Assembly: GCF_034190915.1 (NCBI RefSeq)
Contig: NW_026947493.1
Span: forward strand, 42,340,501 to 42,404,500
Reading direction: 5' to 3'
Length of the DNA stretch: 64,000 nt
DNA from: Cavia porcellus
Taxonomy: Eukaryota > Chordata > Mammalia > Rodentia > Caviidae
Shown: positions 21,706 through 33,264 of the stretch, one piece after another
Numbering within the stretch: the first letter of the stretch is position 1
How the letters are laid out: each line of letters opens with the position of its first letter
Notes under the pieces: generated by a model
Database searches by the model: none
Told to the model about the DNA's origin: nothing
Seen by the model: the letters and a program-made list of their open reading frames with translations, nothing else
Position numbers and translations under genes: made by a program

Positions 21706-22239
21706 GTTAGTATGAAAATTATAAGATAATGCTTACGTTACTATTGCCTAAAAATTGTAATTGTTTAAATAAATGTTAGTGATTTTTAAATTATTTTAGA
21801 AAAAATATTGGTTCCTAGGCATTCATCTACAAATTTTAATGGTGTTCTAGGTCTTTTAATTGAGTTCGTGGATTTCATGATGCTTCTGTCTTGACTTGTC
21901 ATTTGTTCAGCTGTTAACAGGAAAGCTATCATTCTGCCTTGGTGTTCTTGCTTATGCGATTCAACAATTTTGTGCTGTATCTTTGATTTCACTTTCTTGG
22001 TAGTCCTTTTTTTCTGAAGTCACTGATTTAGGTATGCATGTTTGGCTCTGGCCCTTGGAATTTTCCCGCTGGTGTTATATTTCTGGTCTTGTTGCTTTTT
22101 ACAGAGCAGCAGTGATAAGGCATGTAAGCCTTCATCCAAAGGTGTAGCCACTTGAGTTCTAGCTTACTAGTCAGCTCTCCACCTAGGATGGAGACAGGAT
22201 AACTAGGGTAGCTTAGTTTCATGTATTTTGAAGCTTTAT
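21706..22239. other. Unassigned sequence
   Basis: No firm assignment. It may be an older extension of the neighbouring minus-strand L1. Confidence 0.35.
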
Positions 22240-23032
22240 TGTTTGATCCTATTACATTAAGGATACTTACGTTTACTGGTAAAGCAATCCTGTTATCCTT
22301 ATTAATTATCTCCCTTTGTCTCTGGTGATTTTATTTCCTTTGCAATTTACTTTATCTGCTATTAATGTAGTAATTATTGCTTTATAAAATTAATGGTTGC
22401 AATATAAATTTATTTTTACTCTTATAATCAACCTGTATTATTGTATCTACAGTAAGTTTCTTGTAGAAAGCATATTGTTGGATTATGGGTTTTTTTTTCT
22501 TGTTTTTGGGTGGAGGAGAATGGGGGAACAAGGTCTCATGTAGGTCTCAGGCTGGGCTTGAACCTCAGCCTCCCAAGTGCTGGGATTATAGACATGTGCC
22601 ACCACACCCAGCTCTAGATTGTCTTTTATTGCACTCTGTTAATTTCTGAGCTTCAACTGGTATAATTAAACTATTCACATTTAAATTAATTGTCAATATA
22701 TTTGGATTTAAACCTACTATTTCTTGTTTTCTTGTTTGTCATTACTCTGCTTCTCTCTTCTTACATTCCTGTGGGCTACTTAAAATAGTTTTAGAATTCC
22801 ATCTTGGTTTATACATATTTCTTTTTAGTATTTTTATAGTTTTAATTATTGCCCTATGTATTACAATATACATATGCAACTTATCACAACCAAATGGTAT
22901 TAATGTTTTACTACTTTGAATGAAGTATGCAAAATTTACTTGTATTTTTAGGTTCATGTATCCTCCCGCTTTTAAAATACAGATGTTCTAAGTATCATGT
23001 TATGCTGAGCAACGCATCAGATGATTAAAATT
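22240..23032 (-). mobile_element. Old L1 ORF2 fragment (antisense), interrupted by a B1-like SINE
   Basis: Read on the reverse strand, this matches the L1 ORF2 region with 'tttcttgtagaaagcatattgttgga' and, after the SINE, 'aactattcacatttaaattaattgtcaatatatttggattt'. These are standard old-L1 phrases. It resumes after an A-rich insertion at 23447. Confidence 0.65.
22490..22616 (-). mobile_element. B1-like SINE
   Basis: Minus-strand 7SL-derived monomer. The plus strand reads 'aggtctcatgtaggtctcaggctgggcttgaacctcagcctcccaagtgctgggattatagacatgtgccaccacacccagct', with its A-tail seen as poly(T) to the left. Confidence 0.85.
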
Positions 23033-23432
23033 GTTTATGATTTTAAAATTGTTATTTTAAAGAGAATAAAACAAAAAAATAGAATAAAGTAAATCAGAAC
23101 ATAACAATACAAGCAATATAGGACTTCAAAACAAGACAACAGGAAATCAACAATGGCTACCATAATGTCTCTCATTTTCTTCAAAATAGCTGTCCATACC
23201 ATCACACACAATAAAAGCAAACAAAACAAAACTAATCAAAACAAAAGAATGAAAGCATGACAGAATTTCAAAACAAGATAACAGTAAATGAACATGTCTT
23301 TTACTTTCTTCAAAATAGCTGTCCATACTATTATACATAATGAAATCAAATTAAGCAAAACAGAGTAAAACCAATAAAAACAAAAGAATGAAAGCATTAT
23401 AGGACTTCAAGACAATGGCTACCATAATGTCT
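23033..23432 (-). mobile_element. A-rich monomer array fragment inserted in old L1
   Basis: Three monomer units carry recurring phrases: 'caggacttcaaaacaagac'-like, 'ggctaccataatgtct' and 'cttcaaaatagctgtccat' (23181 and 23311, spacing about 130). The left end, CTCTTTAAAATAA on the reverse strand, matches the 3' end of the copy at 28510-28545. It is flanked by AGATGATTAAAATT (about 23019-23032) and AGATGATTAAAACT (23433-23446), a target duplication. It is therefore a 5'-truncated retroposed copy of the element family described at 45128-48255. Confidence 0.65.
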
Positions 23433-23446
23433 AGATGATTAAAACT

Positions 23447-24165
23447 TTGTATCAACCATCAAATATGATTTAAGAAATTCATGGTCTATGTTTTGCTTTC
23501 CAGAACCCCTCCTCCCAATCAACAAAAGAAGCATCAGGCTACAAGTTAATGTAAAATCACTGGAATAGAATTGAGAACTCATAAACTCTGACAATTGTGG
23601 CTAACTGATCTTCCACAGTGGTGCCAAGACAGTTCAGTGGGAAAAAATAGGCTTTTCAATAAATGGTGTTTGAATAATTGGATATTAAATATACAAAATG
23701 AAGCTAGACCCTTAACTCATATCATATACAAAAATTAACATTTTCCCAAAGAAGATATACAAATGACCAACAAGCACTGGAATAGATGCTCAACACTATC
23801 AGTCATTAGGAAAACGCAAATCAAAACCACATGAGATTCTACTTTATACTGACCACCCTGGCTATAATAAAATCAGATGATAGCAAATGTAGGTAAGGAT
23901 GTGAAAAAACTGGATCCTTTTACACTGTCTATGGGAACATGAAATATTCAGTCACTTTGAAAAACAGTCTAGAAATTTCCTCAAGTGGTTAAACATAGAG
24001 CTACTAAGTAGTTCAGGAATTCCATTCTTAAGTATCTATCCAAGAGAAGTGAAAATATATGTCCATAAAAACTTGTATATGAGTATTCATAGCAGTATTT
24101 TCAGAACAGTAAAAAACATGGTAGTACACAAAGATCTAACTACTGGTACATGGATAAAAATAGGG
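23447..24165. mobile_element. Old L1 fragments (end of antisense copy, then plus-strand 3' part)
   Basis: 23447-23520 continues the interrupted antisense L1. From about 23540 a plus-strand L1 ORF2 C-terminal region follows, with 'aaataggcttttcaataaatgg', 'gaagatatacaaatgaccaac', 'aaccacatgagattctacttt' and 'cattcttaagtatctatcca'. No open frame is retained. Confidence 0.7.
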
Positions 24166-25167
24166 GCTGGACATACTTACTGGAGGGGAAAAGAATTTAC
24201 AAAGAGAGAGGTCAGCAGAACAATCCATAATGCCTATTAATTTCTAAAACCATTACTGATATTCCTTTAACCCATTCTTCCATAAGCCCATTTTCTATTT
24301 TGTTTTCTATTGGTGACTGCTTTACCCTTTCTGAATTTCTTTCTTGTGGTGGGGAGTAACCTTTACCTTCCTCTCTGAGGTCTTGGTATCCTTGCCCTTT
24401 TCAGGTCATTGTTACTATATCGACTTTTCTGCCATTCACTGGGAAGGGGACCACCAAAAGATGGCAACTCTTCATTTTACTCAGAGTAAATTACTCTTAC
24501 CAGTAGAATAGCTCCATGGTTTACCTGCTTTCTAGTGAGCATGAGGAGTCTAAACTGACCAAGCAGTAGTAGTTGGTCTGGGTTCAGTGAAGCATTATTG
24601 CATCCCTTGTAAAAGTATTCCTCTCATTTGAGAACCAGGACCTCTAATATAGTAGGCCCAGAATTACAGAGATAGAAAATATAAGCTCTGCAAGTGGGCT
24701 TATGGGAGTCATGCTGAGAGTTTCCCATTTTATTTTTAACCCTTTGTTCCTGAGCCTGTGCAGTGTACTTGTTAGGAACAGGTATCATATATTATATATG
24801 TTTGGTTAGTGCTTCTATAACATCCTGAAGGACTATGGGGAACATTGCCACCTTTCCAGGACTTTTCCAAAGTTCTATTAGGTTAATGGTCTGGTGAACA
24901 TGGTATGTGGTAGGAACAGTGAACTCCTGGACATATGCACTCTGTCACATACTGTTGTGCTATAAAAAATGTCTTTACTGGTCAGAGGCAGTGTCACACA
25001 GGATGCAGTGTCAATAAGGCACATTCTATGAGGTCTTAGGGATTAATATTATCAAAGGTACTTCAAGCAGGGCAGTCATCCTTTCTGTTACAGTAAGAAT
25101 CAAAAGCTGATTGTACCCTTCCAGGATTGAAAGGATCTAGAATAATTCATTTATTCAAGATGCTAAT
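24166..25167. other. Unassigned sequence, possibly retroviral-like interior
   Basis: A 1-kb stretch with slightly higher GC and no open frame. Its wording resembles interior sequence of old LTR elements, but I could not identify a domain. Confidence 0.3.
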
Positions 25168-25706
25168 TGAGATAGCTTGGATCCCGGAATAAAATCCAAG
25201 GAAGCAAGGAATCAAGAAATTTGGAGGAAAGGCTTTTATTTCAGGCCTGGCGACGAAGCCGCAGAGACTGAAGAAAGGGATTTTAAAGCAAGAGAGAGAA
25301 AAACACCCCACAAAAACCCACAGAGCTGTTAAGCAGTTGACTTAAGTCTGGAAACTGTAAAGCTGTCGACTTAGTTCTGATAACGTCTGGAGCTTTTGGT
25401 GCCTTTCATTACTCCCATTCTGTGGATAAACATTATCTCGGAATAGCACATCTGCAATAACATTCAGAGAAGAAAGTAGAAAGTTAATTATCTCGGGACA
25501 GCTCGTTAGCAATAACATGTGGAAGGGGGAGAAAGTTACAAAAGCTAAAAGTTAAGTTTTTACAAGGATTAGACACTTAACCCTATCAGCGCATACAGAA
25601 CAAGAGGAGGCGCATTGGTTAGAGTTAAGCCATAACATTAATTGGTCTTTTATTTTACTACACTGAGAATACATTTGGGGGCCCTTTTGCTTGCAAGTTT
25701 GGCACA
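25168..25706 (-). repeat. Probable solo LTR (ERV, compact AATAAA-type)
   Basis: Read on the minus strand it starts TGTGCCAAACTTGC and ends CTATCTCA, so it has TG...CA limits over 539 bp. A polyadenylation signal, GAAATAAAAGCC (about 25226-25240), lies about 45 bases downstream of a TTTAAAATCCC TATA-like element (about 25279-25291). It has more CpG than its surroundings ('ggcgacgaagccgcag', 'tctcgg', 'gcgcattgg'), suggesting moderate age. No matching partner LTR or clear target duplication was found, so limits are provisional. Confidence 0.55.
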
Positions 25707-28509
25707 ACCGGGCCAGGAACAATAGAAGAACTTGTGATATTGTGATATTATGGCTCTGCTGAATAGCACGTTACACAACTGCTTAGCTAAACAGAAACAT
25801 CCTGGTTACGGAATCTCCTTTGTGATGGATGTTTTATGGATGATGTTAAAGCAAAACAAAAAGATCCCTTATTTTTTTTGCTCACTCTTTAAAGTCCACT
25901 TATATGCATCTTTCCCAGATCTTCTTGTCTCTGATTTTTCTATTTTTCTACTTCCAGACCCTGATTAATATGTTTGTGATGGGCCAGTAATTTGCCTCTC
26001 AGCTGGAGGCTCTAGTTTGAATTCCACCGTCTAACACTGGTGGTCCAAGCCGTGTGATGAGACAGTCATATATGTACCATGAGTGGTTCAAGTCAGCAGG
26101 AACGTTTTAATCTGTTAGGCCACTCATTTCTGTGCACTTCCATGATGGAGTTAGGAACAGCAATAAAGAAAACCTCTGGAGGGGTTTTCTAGGAAGGGGA
26201 TTTGGGACTTCGGGAAATAGTTGGAAGACAAAAGGATCAGGATAAAATTTTTACGGTAAGAAATCTGAGTAGGTCAGTATACCAATGGAAATAATCCAAA
26301 TGAAATAGAAAGTTATGATTTAGTACACAAAAATGGATTCTTGGAGATGAATTCTAGGATGACAATATATTATATGGAGACAAATATGACATTTTAATCA
26401 TTTCTATATAAATCTAATGGGATTTTAAAAATTAAATATCTCACAAACATACATTAAGCATCTATTGGAAATGGAGAACATGGTATCTCTAGAGATGCAG
26501 AGATAAGCAAAAATTCATAATGAAGGAAATATTTGTGGAAAATGTTAATTGTAATTCAATATGAGAAATGGTCTAATAGAAACATGAGGGTACCATGTAT
26601 CCCAAATACTCAAATATGGAACCTAACAAAACATAAAATATACACCACTAGTACTTTCTAGATTTTAAAATATCTTTTATCTGCTGTTCTTGTACTTACA
26701 GGGAAAAATCAAAAGAGAAACTACTTCTTTTTAATTTGCCCTGTTTTCTTACTTAAAAGGATGGTTAGAAAAGTGATGTAAATGTAAATGCGGTTATAAA
26801 AAGTTACAATTATGAATAATTGGTACTGTCAGTTACAGCTCCTGATAAGTGGCTGGTATGTCAAGTCATTAAAATAAATGGCAGAGGAATTGTGTAAAGC
26901 CACTTACTGCTTCCTTAGGAAATTATTAGGGGGAAAATACCATTAGAATAGAGAAAAAGAAGCTGATATTATTCACTATGTTCAACTAAACATGCATGAT
27001 GTAAAACAGCATGGTATAGGTCAATTTCTGAAAGGTTTACTTTGAAGTAGAAAGGAAAGTACAACTCTAGGAAGAAAACTTTAAAGCAGAAAACACATTT
27101 ACATTTTAAAGAGTTGATTTGTGTTTCTCATATCTATCCACTGAGATACAACATCTTCAGAAAGGAACATGGATAAGGGCCAAATACAGCTGGCTTTGGG
27201 GAGGAGACAATAGTGTCATCTGAAAGTAACTAGAGCTGCATGGAGCCGAACCAAAACTCCTCCCCACACCCAATCCAGTTCATTAAACTTCTCCCATGTC
27301 CTGCACAAACTTTTTAAAATAACCTTAAATATTGAAATTTTATGTTTCAGTTTTATTAGGTATTAACCACTATTTTATTTCCATAGTATAAGATTACATT
27401 GTAGTTATTGAATTTTCTAAACTCATTATTGAATGTCTTAAAACTTTGGAGGCAGTCAGAGAACCAAAAGAATGGAGTTCACAATCAGCAGCAAAATAGA
27501 GCCTAGTCAGGAGCCATTATCTAGACACCTAGAAAATAGCAGTGTGGCAGAAAGAAAACAAGGGGGAGATCTCTAGAAATCACCAGGGAACTGACAAAAA
27601 AATTAGAAGTTACAGAGAAGCTGGAGGAAAGGAATGCAATGGAGAGAAAAGAAAAAAGCAGTCCTGAAGCTCATCCTTGCTCCCAGGTAACATTCTCTGT
27701 AGACACAAAGTATAACCCTGAATTTGAGAGCTCAGGAAGAAACAATCAATTGGGCCAGCACCACTAGCCCTAAGAAAAGCTCTTGACTATTGTAAACTAA
27801 AAAACAGCATGATATTTATAAAAACAATTCCTTTTGTGTTGCAGGCAACAATTTGAGAAGCAATCAGGTGCAGTACCCACTGTGTTGCCAGAGTGTTTAA
27901 CCAGGCACCAGTTAGGGAATGAGTCGATTACTTAAGATTGAGCTGAAAAACAACTACGAAACAACTTCACTTCAGGGTTCCCAATGTTACCCTCCCAAGG
28001 GACTGGCTGACAGATAACTATGAAAGACAGTTGAAAAGAAAATGCCTATTGGACGTCACTCCCTGAGAAGTTTAAAATCAGGCTGGGATGGACATGGGAC
28101 ATTGCCCTCTGTCCTGAGGAGTCAGGCCTGGCATATGTTTCAGAAGCCACTAAGTCTTAAAGTTCTGGCATTTAATGCAGCAGCCTGCTTGAACCTTGGC
28201 CCCAGTGCTTCCATCCAGCACAGATCAGAAGTCTTTTACTTAACCAACAACCAGTGTGAGGGAGGACATGTTTCAGCTCAGACAGTTGCCCCACCTTGGA
28301 ATGAGCGGACAGAGGAGGTTCTAGAACAGGAAGTCACCTCACAACCCACAGTCAACAAAACTCAGTAAGAAAAATGGGACTTCCAAAACTATGGGTCCTT
28401 AGGAAACCATTCATTCAAAATACAGAAGGAAATGTGGATTCATTTCCCCCTCTTTCTTCTCTGGATTTTGGGGCTCAGAGGAATTTTGCTTTCTCCTTTT
28501 TCTTTAATT
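25707..28509. other. Mostly unassigned sequence
   Basis: About 2.8 kb without a repeat I can name. Part of 25710-26230 may be old LTR-element interior. A 108-codon plus-strand frame (28042-28368) lies in a less AT-rich patch without recognisable domain, Kozak context or splice structure. 27480-27700 is purine-rich and could be an old L1 leader. Confidence 0.4.
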
Positions 28510-28960
28510 CATTTTTCTATCTTTTATTTTAAAGAGACTAAAACCAAGCAAAACAAAACAGAATGAAGCAAATCAGAACAAAACAATGCAAGTGGTACAG
28601 GACTTCATAATAAGACAATAGGAAATCAACAATGGTTACCATAAGGTCTCTTATTTTCTTCAAAATAGCTGTCCATACCATCACACCCAATAAATAAAAT
28701 CAAACAAAACAGAACAGAACAAAACCTATCAAAACAAAAGAATTAAAGCCTTATAGCACTTCAAAATAAGGTAATAGGAAATCACCAATGGTTACCATAA
28801 TATATCCTGTTATCTTCAGAATAGCTGCCCATACCATCAGACACAGCAAAATCTAACAAAACAAGACAGAGTAAAACCAAACCTAACAAAATTATGAAAA
28901 TAATACAGGAGTTCAAGACAAGATAATAAGAAATTCACAGTGCTTACCATTTTGCATTCC
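28510..28960 (-). repeat. A-rich monomer array (3' part of a minus-strand L1-like element)
   Basis: Three units carry the phrases 'ggaaatcaacaatggttaccat', 'cttcaaaatagctgtccata' and 'aatcaaacaaaacagaac'. The spacing between the 28661 and 28817 phrases is about 156 bp. The reverse-strand 3' end CTCTTTAAAATAAAA (near 28535) is shared with 23033-23432. Its neighbour to the right is L1 ORF2 C-terminal sequence, so the array takes the place of the L1 3' UTR. Confidence 0.65.
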
Positions 28961-29280
28961 TAAGTGTTTTCTCTCATATCACTTTCATAATATCCATTGT
29001 GTGTTTTGAATCCCACTAACTCCTTCAGTTTTTTTTTGCTAAGAAGATATCTCAGTGTTTAACCAAATGAGTCCAAACCATTTCACCCATGAGTATGATC
29101 ACCAGTTCCATCTATTGACCTACAAGAGTCTTGAGATTATCCAATTTTATAGTTGAGTAGCTTTCCATTGTTTGACAATGCCATATCTTTTTTATCCATT
29201 CTGTGGTTGATTGGCAAGTTACTTTTGTTTTTTTCTGGTCTCCTGACATGTGGAACAATTGGTTTTGTCCCTTCAATTTT
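28961..29280 (-). pseudogene. L1 ORF2 C-terminus remnant
   Basis: 'tatagttgagtagctttccattgtttgacaatgcc' and 'cttttttatccattctgtgg' are the antisense of the L1 ORF2 segment seen on the plus strand at 12960-13020. It joins ORF2 N-terminal sequence at about 29285, so almost all of the endonuclease and reverse transcriptase is absent. Confidence 0.6.
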
Positions 29281-29284
29281 CAGT

Positions 29285-29470
29285 CTATAAATTTCCTTTT
29301 GAGTTAAATACGTTTCTTGTATGCAGTATATTGATGGATCCTGTTTCTTGATCCACTCTCTCTGTATGTCTTTTTATTGCTGAATTGAGGCCATCTACAT
29401 TAATGGTTACAACCAACATGCATTGGTTTGTCTCTGCCCCGTTATCCTCCTGTTGCTGGCCCTCCCCTTT
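29285..29470 (-). pseudogene. L1 ORF2 N-terminus remnant (endonuclease start)
   Basis: The reverse strand encodes an INVDGLNSAIKRH motif followed by a VDQETGSINILHTR-like run. This is the conserved beginning of the L1 apurinic endonuclease domain, with the catalytic-site asparagine and following loop recognisable but decayed (the usual QETH is HTRN). It is cut off after about 50 residues. Confidence 0.75.
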
Positions 29471-29614
29471 CCCCTTCATTCAGTTGCCTGTCCTGTTTGG
29501 CGATCCCCTCCACTGCTGTTCCTGGAATCATGATCATCCTCATCTTTCTTTAGGATATCTCTGTAGGGTTGGTTTGGTGGTCATGAATTTCTTCTGCTGT
29601 TCAATTTTGTTTTG

Positions 29615-29665
<51 letters not shown>

Positions 29666-30642
29666 CAGATAGGGTCTCACTATGTGATTCAGGGTGGCCT
29701 TTGGGCTCACTTTGTAGCCCAGGCTGGTCTCGAACTTGCAGCGATTCTCCTGCCTCAGCCTCCTAGGGGTTATAGAAGTACACCATCACCTTCGGCTTTC
29801 CATCAATTTTGAAAGACAGTTTTGCAGGGCACATCATTCTGGGTTGGAAGTTGTTTTCTTTCAGGATTTGAAACACTTCACTCTATAAAGTCTTTTTGAC
29901 TTGATGATTTGTGTTGAGAAGTCTACCATGATTGTGATGGGTTTTCCTTTATAGTGACCTGTTTGTTTTCTCTAACAGCCTTTAATATTCTGTTTTTGTG
30001 ATGAATTTCTGGGATCTGGGATCTGGATTATTATATGGATGTAGATTTATTTTGATTAGAGCTTGTTGGCGTTCCATATGCCTATTTATCTGCATGCCAG
30101 ATCTTTTTTCCATGTTTGGGAAGTCTTCTGCTATTACTTCTATAAGTAGTCATTTGTGTTGACCCCTGCTTTTTTGCTGATATCTATAACTCTTAAATTA
30201 TTTTTCTGCATTTCATCTTGCAGCCATTGAATTGTTATTTCCTGGTTCCTTATTTTTAAGAGATCTTTTCTTTCATGATTGCTAGCTGCAATCCTGTCTT
30301 CAATGTCTGAAAGTCTATCTTCAGTCTCTTTCAAGCTGTTTTGCCAGCTTTTGATTGATTTTTTAATTTCTTGGATCTCTCTTTGAATCTGTTTCATGCA
30401 TTGTAATTCCTTCCTATATTGTTTATTAAAGGCTTCCATCATTTGTCTGTGCTCCTCTTTTTAAAAAAATCTATGTCTTTTTCAGATATTCCCTTCAGTT
30501 CTTTTATTATGTTTATGATTTCTTCTTTTACCTGAGACATTATTTCTGATTTTATTGCTTATACAGTCTCATGAAGTTGTTTGCTTACTTCTGTTGCTAT
30601 CCTTTCAGATATTTCAGGTGTGTGACTTCCATTTTGTTCCAT
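29471..30642 (-). pseudogene. L1 ORF1 remnant with SINE insertion
   Basis: The inferred start is near 30642 (reverse strand ATGGAACAAAATGG). A 100-codon open piece at 30442-30140 is a charged coiled coil (KQIQREIQEIKKSIKSW..., then LKETEDRLSDIEDRI), the ORF1p trimerisation domain. The RNA-recognition part (about 30140-29820) and the C-terminal domain (29820-29480) are recognisable by parallel with 46465-47223 but contain stops. A B1 SINE with a TG tract interrupts it at 29610-29802. Confidence 0.75.
29610..29802 (-). mobile_element. B1-like SINE with (TG)n at its tail
   Basis: The plus strand reads 'gggtctcactatgtgattcagggtgg', an extra unit, then 'tgtagcccaggctggtctcgaact', 'gattctcctgcctcagcctcct'. 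The tail side carries about 21 TG repeats (29621-29663). A 9-bp target duplication, TCAATTTTG, lies at 29601-29609 and 29803-29811. The internal repetition of the 'gggctcac...tgtagcccagg' segment is a duplicated B1 subunit. Confidence 0.8.
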
Positions 30643-31800
30643 GTCTATACCTCCCAGACTTGTTCTGTGTGGGCTGGAGGTCTGAGTTTGCCTTTTGCTC
30701 CTTCATCTTGACGTTCTCCTGGGCTCTTTCCAGCAAGCCAGTTGTGGGGTCCCAGGCACTTACCATGTTGGTTACACCTGTGTGGTGCAGGGGAATGGGC
30801 CATGTCCTTGGGTTTCTCTGAACCCAGGTTCCCAGGGAGACAGCAGGGTGTGGGGTAGGCTTCTACAGACCCATGCAGTTTTACTAAGGCTTCCCCAATG
30901 GCTAGATGTGCATAGTGGTGGGGCGGCTTCTTCTCTTGGTCTGTGTATCTACACTGGGACTCCCTTGATGGCAGTAGGCACCCAGGAGTGTGTTTGTCTG
31001 ATTTTCCCAGTAGATGCTGGCTGCCTGAAGGAATCAAGGGTCTCTAATGGTGGCCTGTGGGCACATGGGGGCATATCTAGCTTTTTTCCCCCTACCTGTA
31101 CTGGTTACTTCAGGGAGGCACAGTTTCCAAAGGTGGTGGTGGGTGTTCAGGGGTAGATCTGGCTCGATCTCCCTGCCTGCACTGGCTGCTTGCAGGAAGC
31201 AAGCTTTACAATGATAGCCCATTTTTCTATTTCTTTCACTTTTAATTTTCCTTTAATTGTCTTTATTTTTTCTTTTTTCTTATTTATTCATTTTTTCCTT
31301 TTTGCTACTTTTTACCTAATTCTACTAATTTCTTTGTACACCTTAATAGAATCTTTGCTTTTTCTCCTCCTTCTCATTTTTCAAGTGTTTTCTTTAATTT
31401 TCTGGCCCCCCATCTTTACTAGCATGATGATTAAGATTCATTAATTTTTAGAAATTTAACTCTATTCCACTTCTGTATATTCTTTTCTATTGTCAGTGGA
31501 TACATAAATGTAATGTTTAGTAGATATTTAGTATGTGTCAATATTTGGTTTATCCTAGTGTTTATATTATTATTATAGGCCTCTTTTCTGCAATTAAGAG
31601 TGTTACATCAATATTGTTTGTCTATATTCAATATTCTGTTTTCCGTTGATGCTATTATTGATGATTTAGTTACTATTCACAGGGTAGTTGTTGCTAATAA
31701 CAGATTTTCTCTGTATGTCAATATCTAGATTTCCTTTGTATCATTAACAATACCAAGGTCCTGGATACCTGAATGCTGGGTCAGTTGCACTGTTCTCGCC
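30643..31800 (-). promoter_or_regulatory. L1 5' leader (promoter region)
   Basis: Upstream of ORF1 on the minus strand is a GC-rich block (30643-31200) with recurring 'ctgcctgcactggctgcttgcaggaagca'/'ctacctgtactggttacttcagggaggca' phrases about 90-110 bases apart. Then comes a pyrimidine-rich block (31220-31440, purine-rich on the element's sense strand), then a distal AT-rich part. The plan matches 2300-3445. It is the sense-strand start of the ORF2-deleted element that ends at 28510. Confidence 0.5.
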
Positions 31801-32229
31801 TCTCCCAAATTAACAGAAGTGGTCAGATTTTGGACAGAGGCAAAGGCCTATAGTTAGCTATGTCCACAGTGCACTACTGAAAAGCAGACACTAAATAAAG
31901 AACTATCTATATTAGCAACAATATCTCCCACTACTTGCAAACCTCATCACAAAAAAATCAAATAACAACATCAACTTGCAAACCTCATCACAAAAAAATC
32001 AAATAACAAGAACAACAAAACCCCCAAAACAATAGAAACACGAGCAGACAATGCCTCCCAAAACTCCTGCCTCACCCAAAGCTTATTCATGGGGCATCAA
32101 AGGGGTGGGGGGAACAAACACCACACAGTAGAATTATTTAAAAGATAACAGAGGATATTTTTGAAAAGGTAGATCAATTAGGTGCCAGGTGAGCTCAAAG
32201 ATGATACAACTAAACTAAAAGGATCTTTT
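31801..32229. repeat. Unassigned stretch with a local tandem duplication
   Basis: A 41-bp unit starting 'acttgcaaacctcatcac' occurs twice in tandem (31933-31973 and 31974-32012), with the shared part essentially identical. The rest leads into the old plus-strand L1. Confidence 0.6.
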
Positions 32230-33264
32230 TGTTTAGTTAAACAAAATGTTCTGTGAGTTTACAAAAAACACTAATAAAAAACAAATTGAACTAAACAAAA
32301 TGATATAAAATATTAAGATCACTTTAGCAAAGAATGAAAGCCCATGAAAATGTACCAAACAGAAATTCAGGAAATTAAAACGTTTACTGAAAGTATGGGC
32401 AGCAGAAGCAACCAGGTGAGGACAGACTGCCAAAAACCAAAAGGTAGGGTTGCCATCAGAGACCATTAATTCAGAAACACTTGAAACTATAAGAGAACAC
32501 AAAAAATGTATCCAACAGCTACTTCATGAAGACTAATCTAAGACTATTTAGAATTATTAAAAATTTAGCAGAGAGCAAAAATGGTATAAACTACTTAGAG
32601 AAATACTAACAGACCACTATCCAAAAACAGGGAAAATATTTTAATGTATAAATAAATGAAGCATATAGAACTAACAATTACCATAATAAAAAGAATAAAA
32701 ACCTCTCCATGACAGATTGTAGTCAAAATCCCAAAAGTCCAATGCAAGGACAGAATCTAAAAAACAGAAAAGCAACAAATTACTTATAAAGATAAACCCA
32801 TCAGAATTACAGCAGACTTCTCAATACAAACATTAAAGGCCAGGAAAATTTGGAGTGAAGTGTTTCAAGCTCTAAAGGAAAACAGTTCCAACCTAGACTG
32901 ATAATATCTTGCAAAACTATTTTTCAAAATTATGGAGAAATAAGGTATTTCCATGACAAAGAACACTTTAAAAAATTCATGATCACAAAACTAGCATTTC
33001 AAAATATTCTCAAGGATACTCTAGAAAAACAGAATGAAGCCAACAATGCCACAAGGCCTAATAGGATGAATTCATGAGGCAGAGTTAGCAGTTAAACAAA
33101 AGGAGAGGAACAGGAAATCAGCAGCAGGCAATAGTATAATGATCAGAATAAATCAATACCTTTCAGTAATGTGAATAATCTCAAATGCCCAGTCAAAAGA
33201 CACAGATTGGCACAATGATCAAGAAACAAAAGACAACAATATGCTGCTTTAAAAAAAAAATCAC

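Noticed and set aside
22980..23440. CRISPR-like or satellite array
   Set aside because: The recurring phrases look array-like, but units are few, diverged and tied to L1 3' ends with target duplications. The genome is mammalian, so CRISPR is excluded.
30695..31156. 153- and 130-codon open frames on both strands
   Set aside because: They lie in the GC-rich L1 5' leader upstream of ORF1. Overlapping long frames on both strands reflect composition, not coding.
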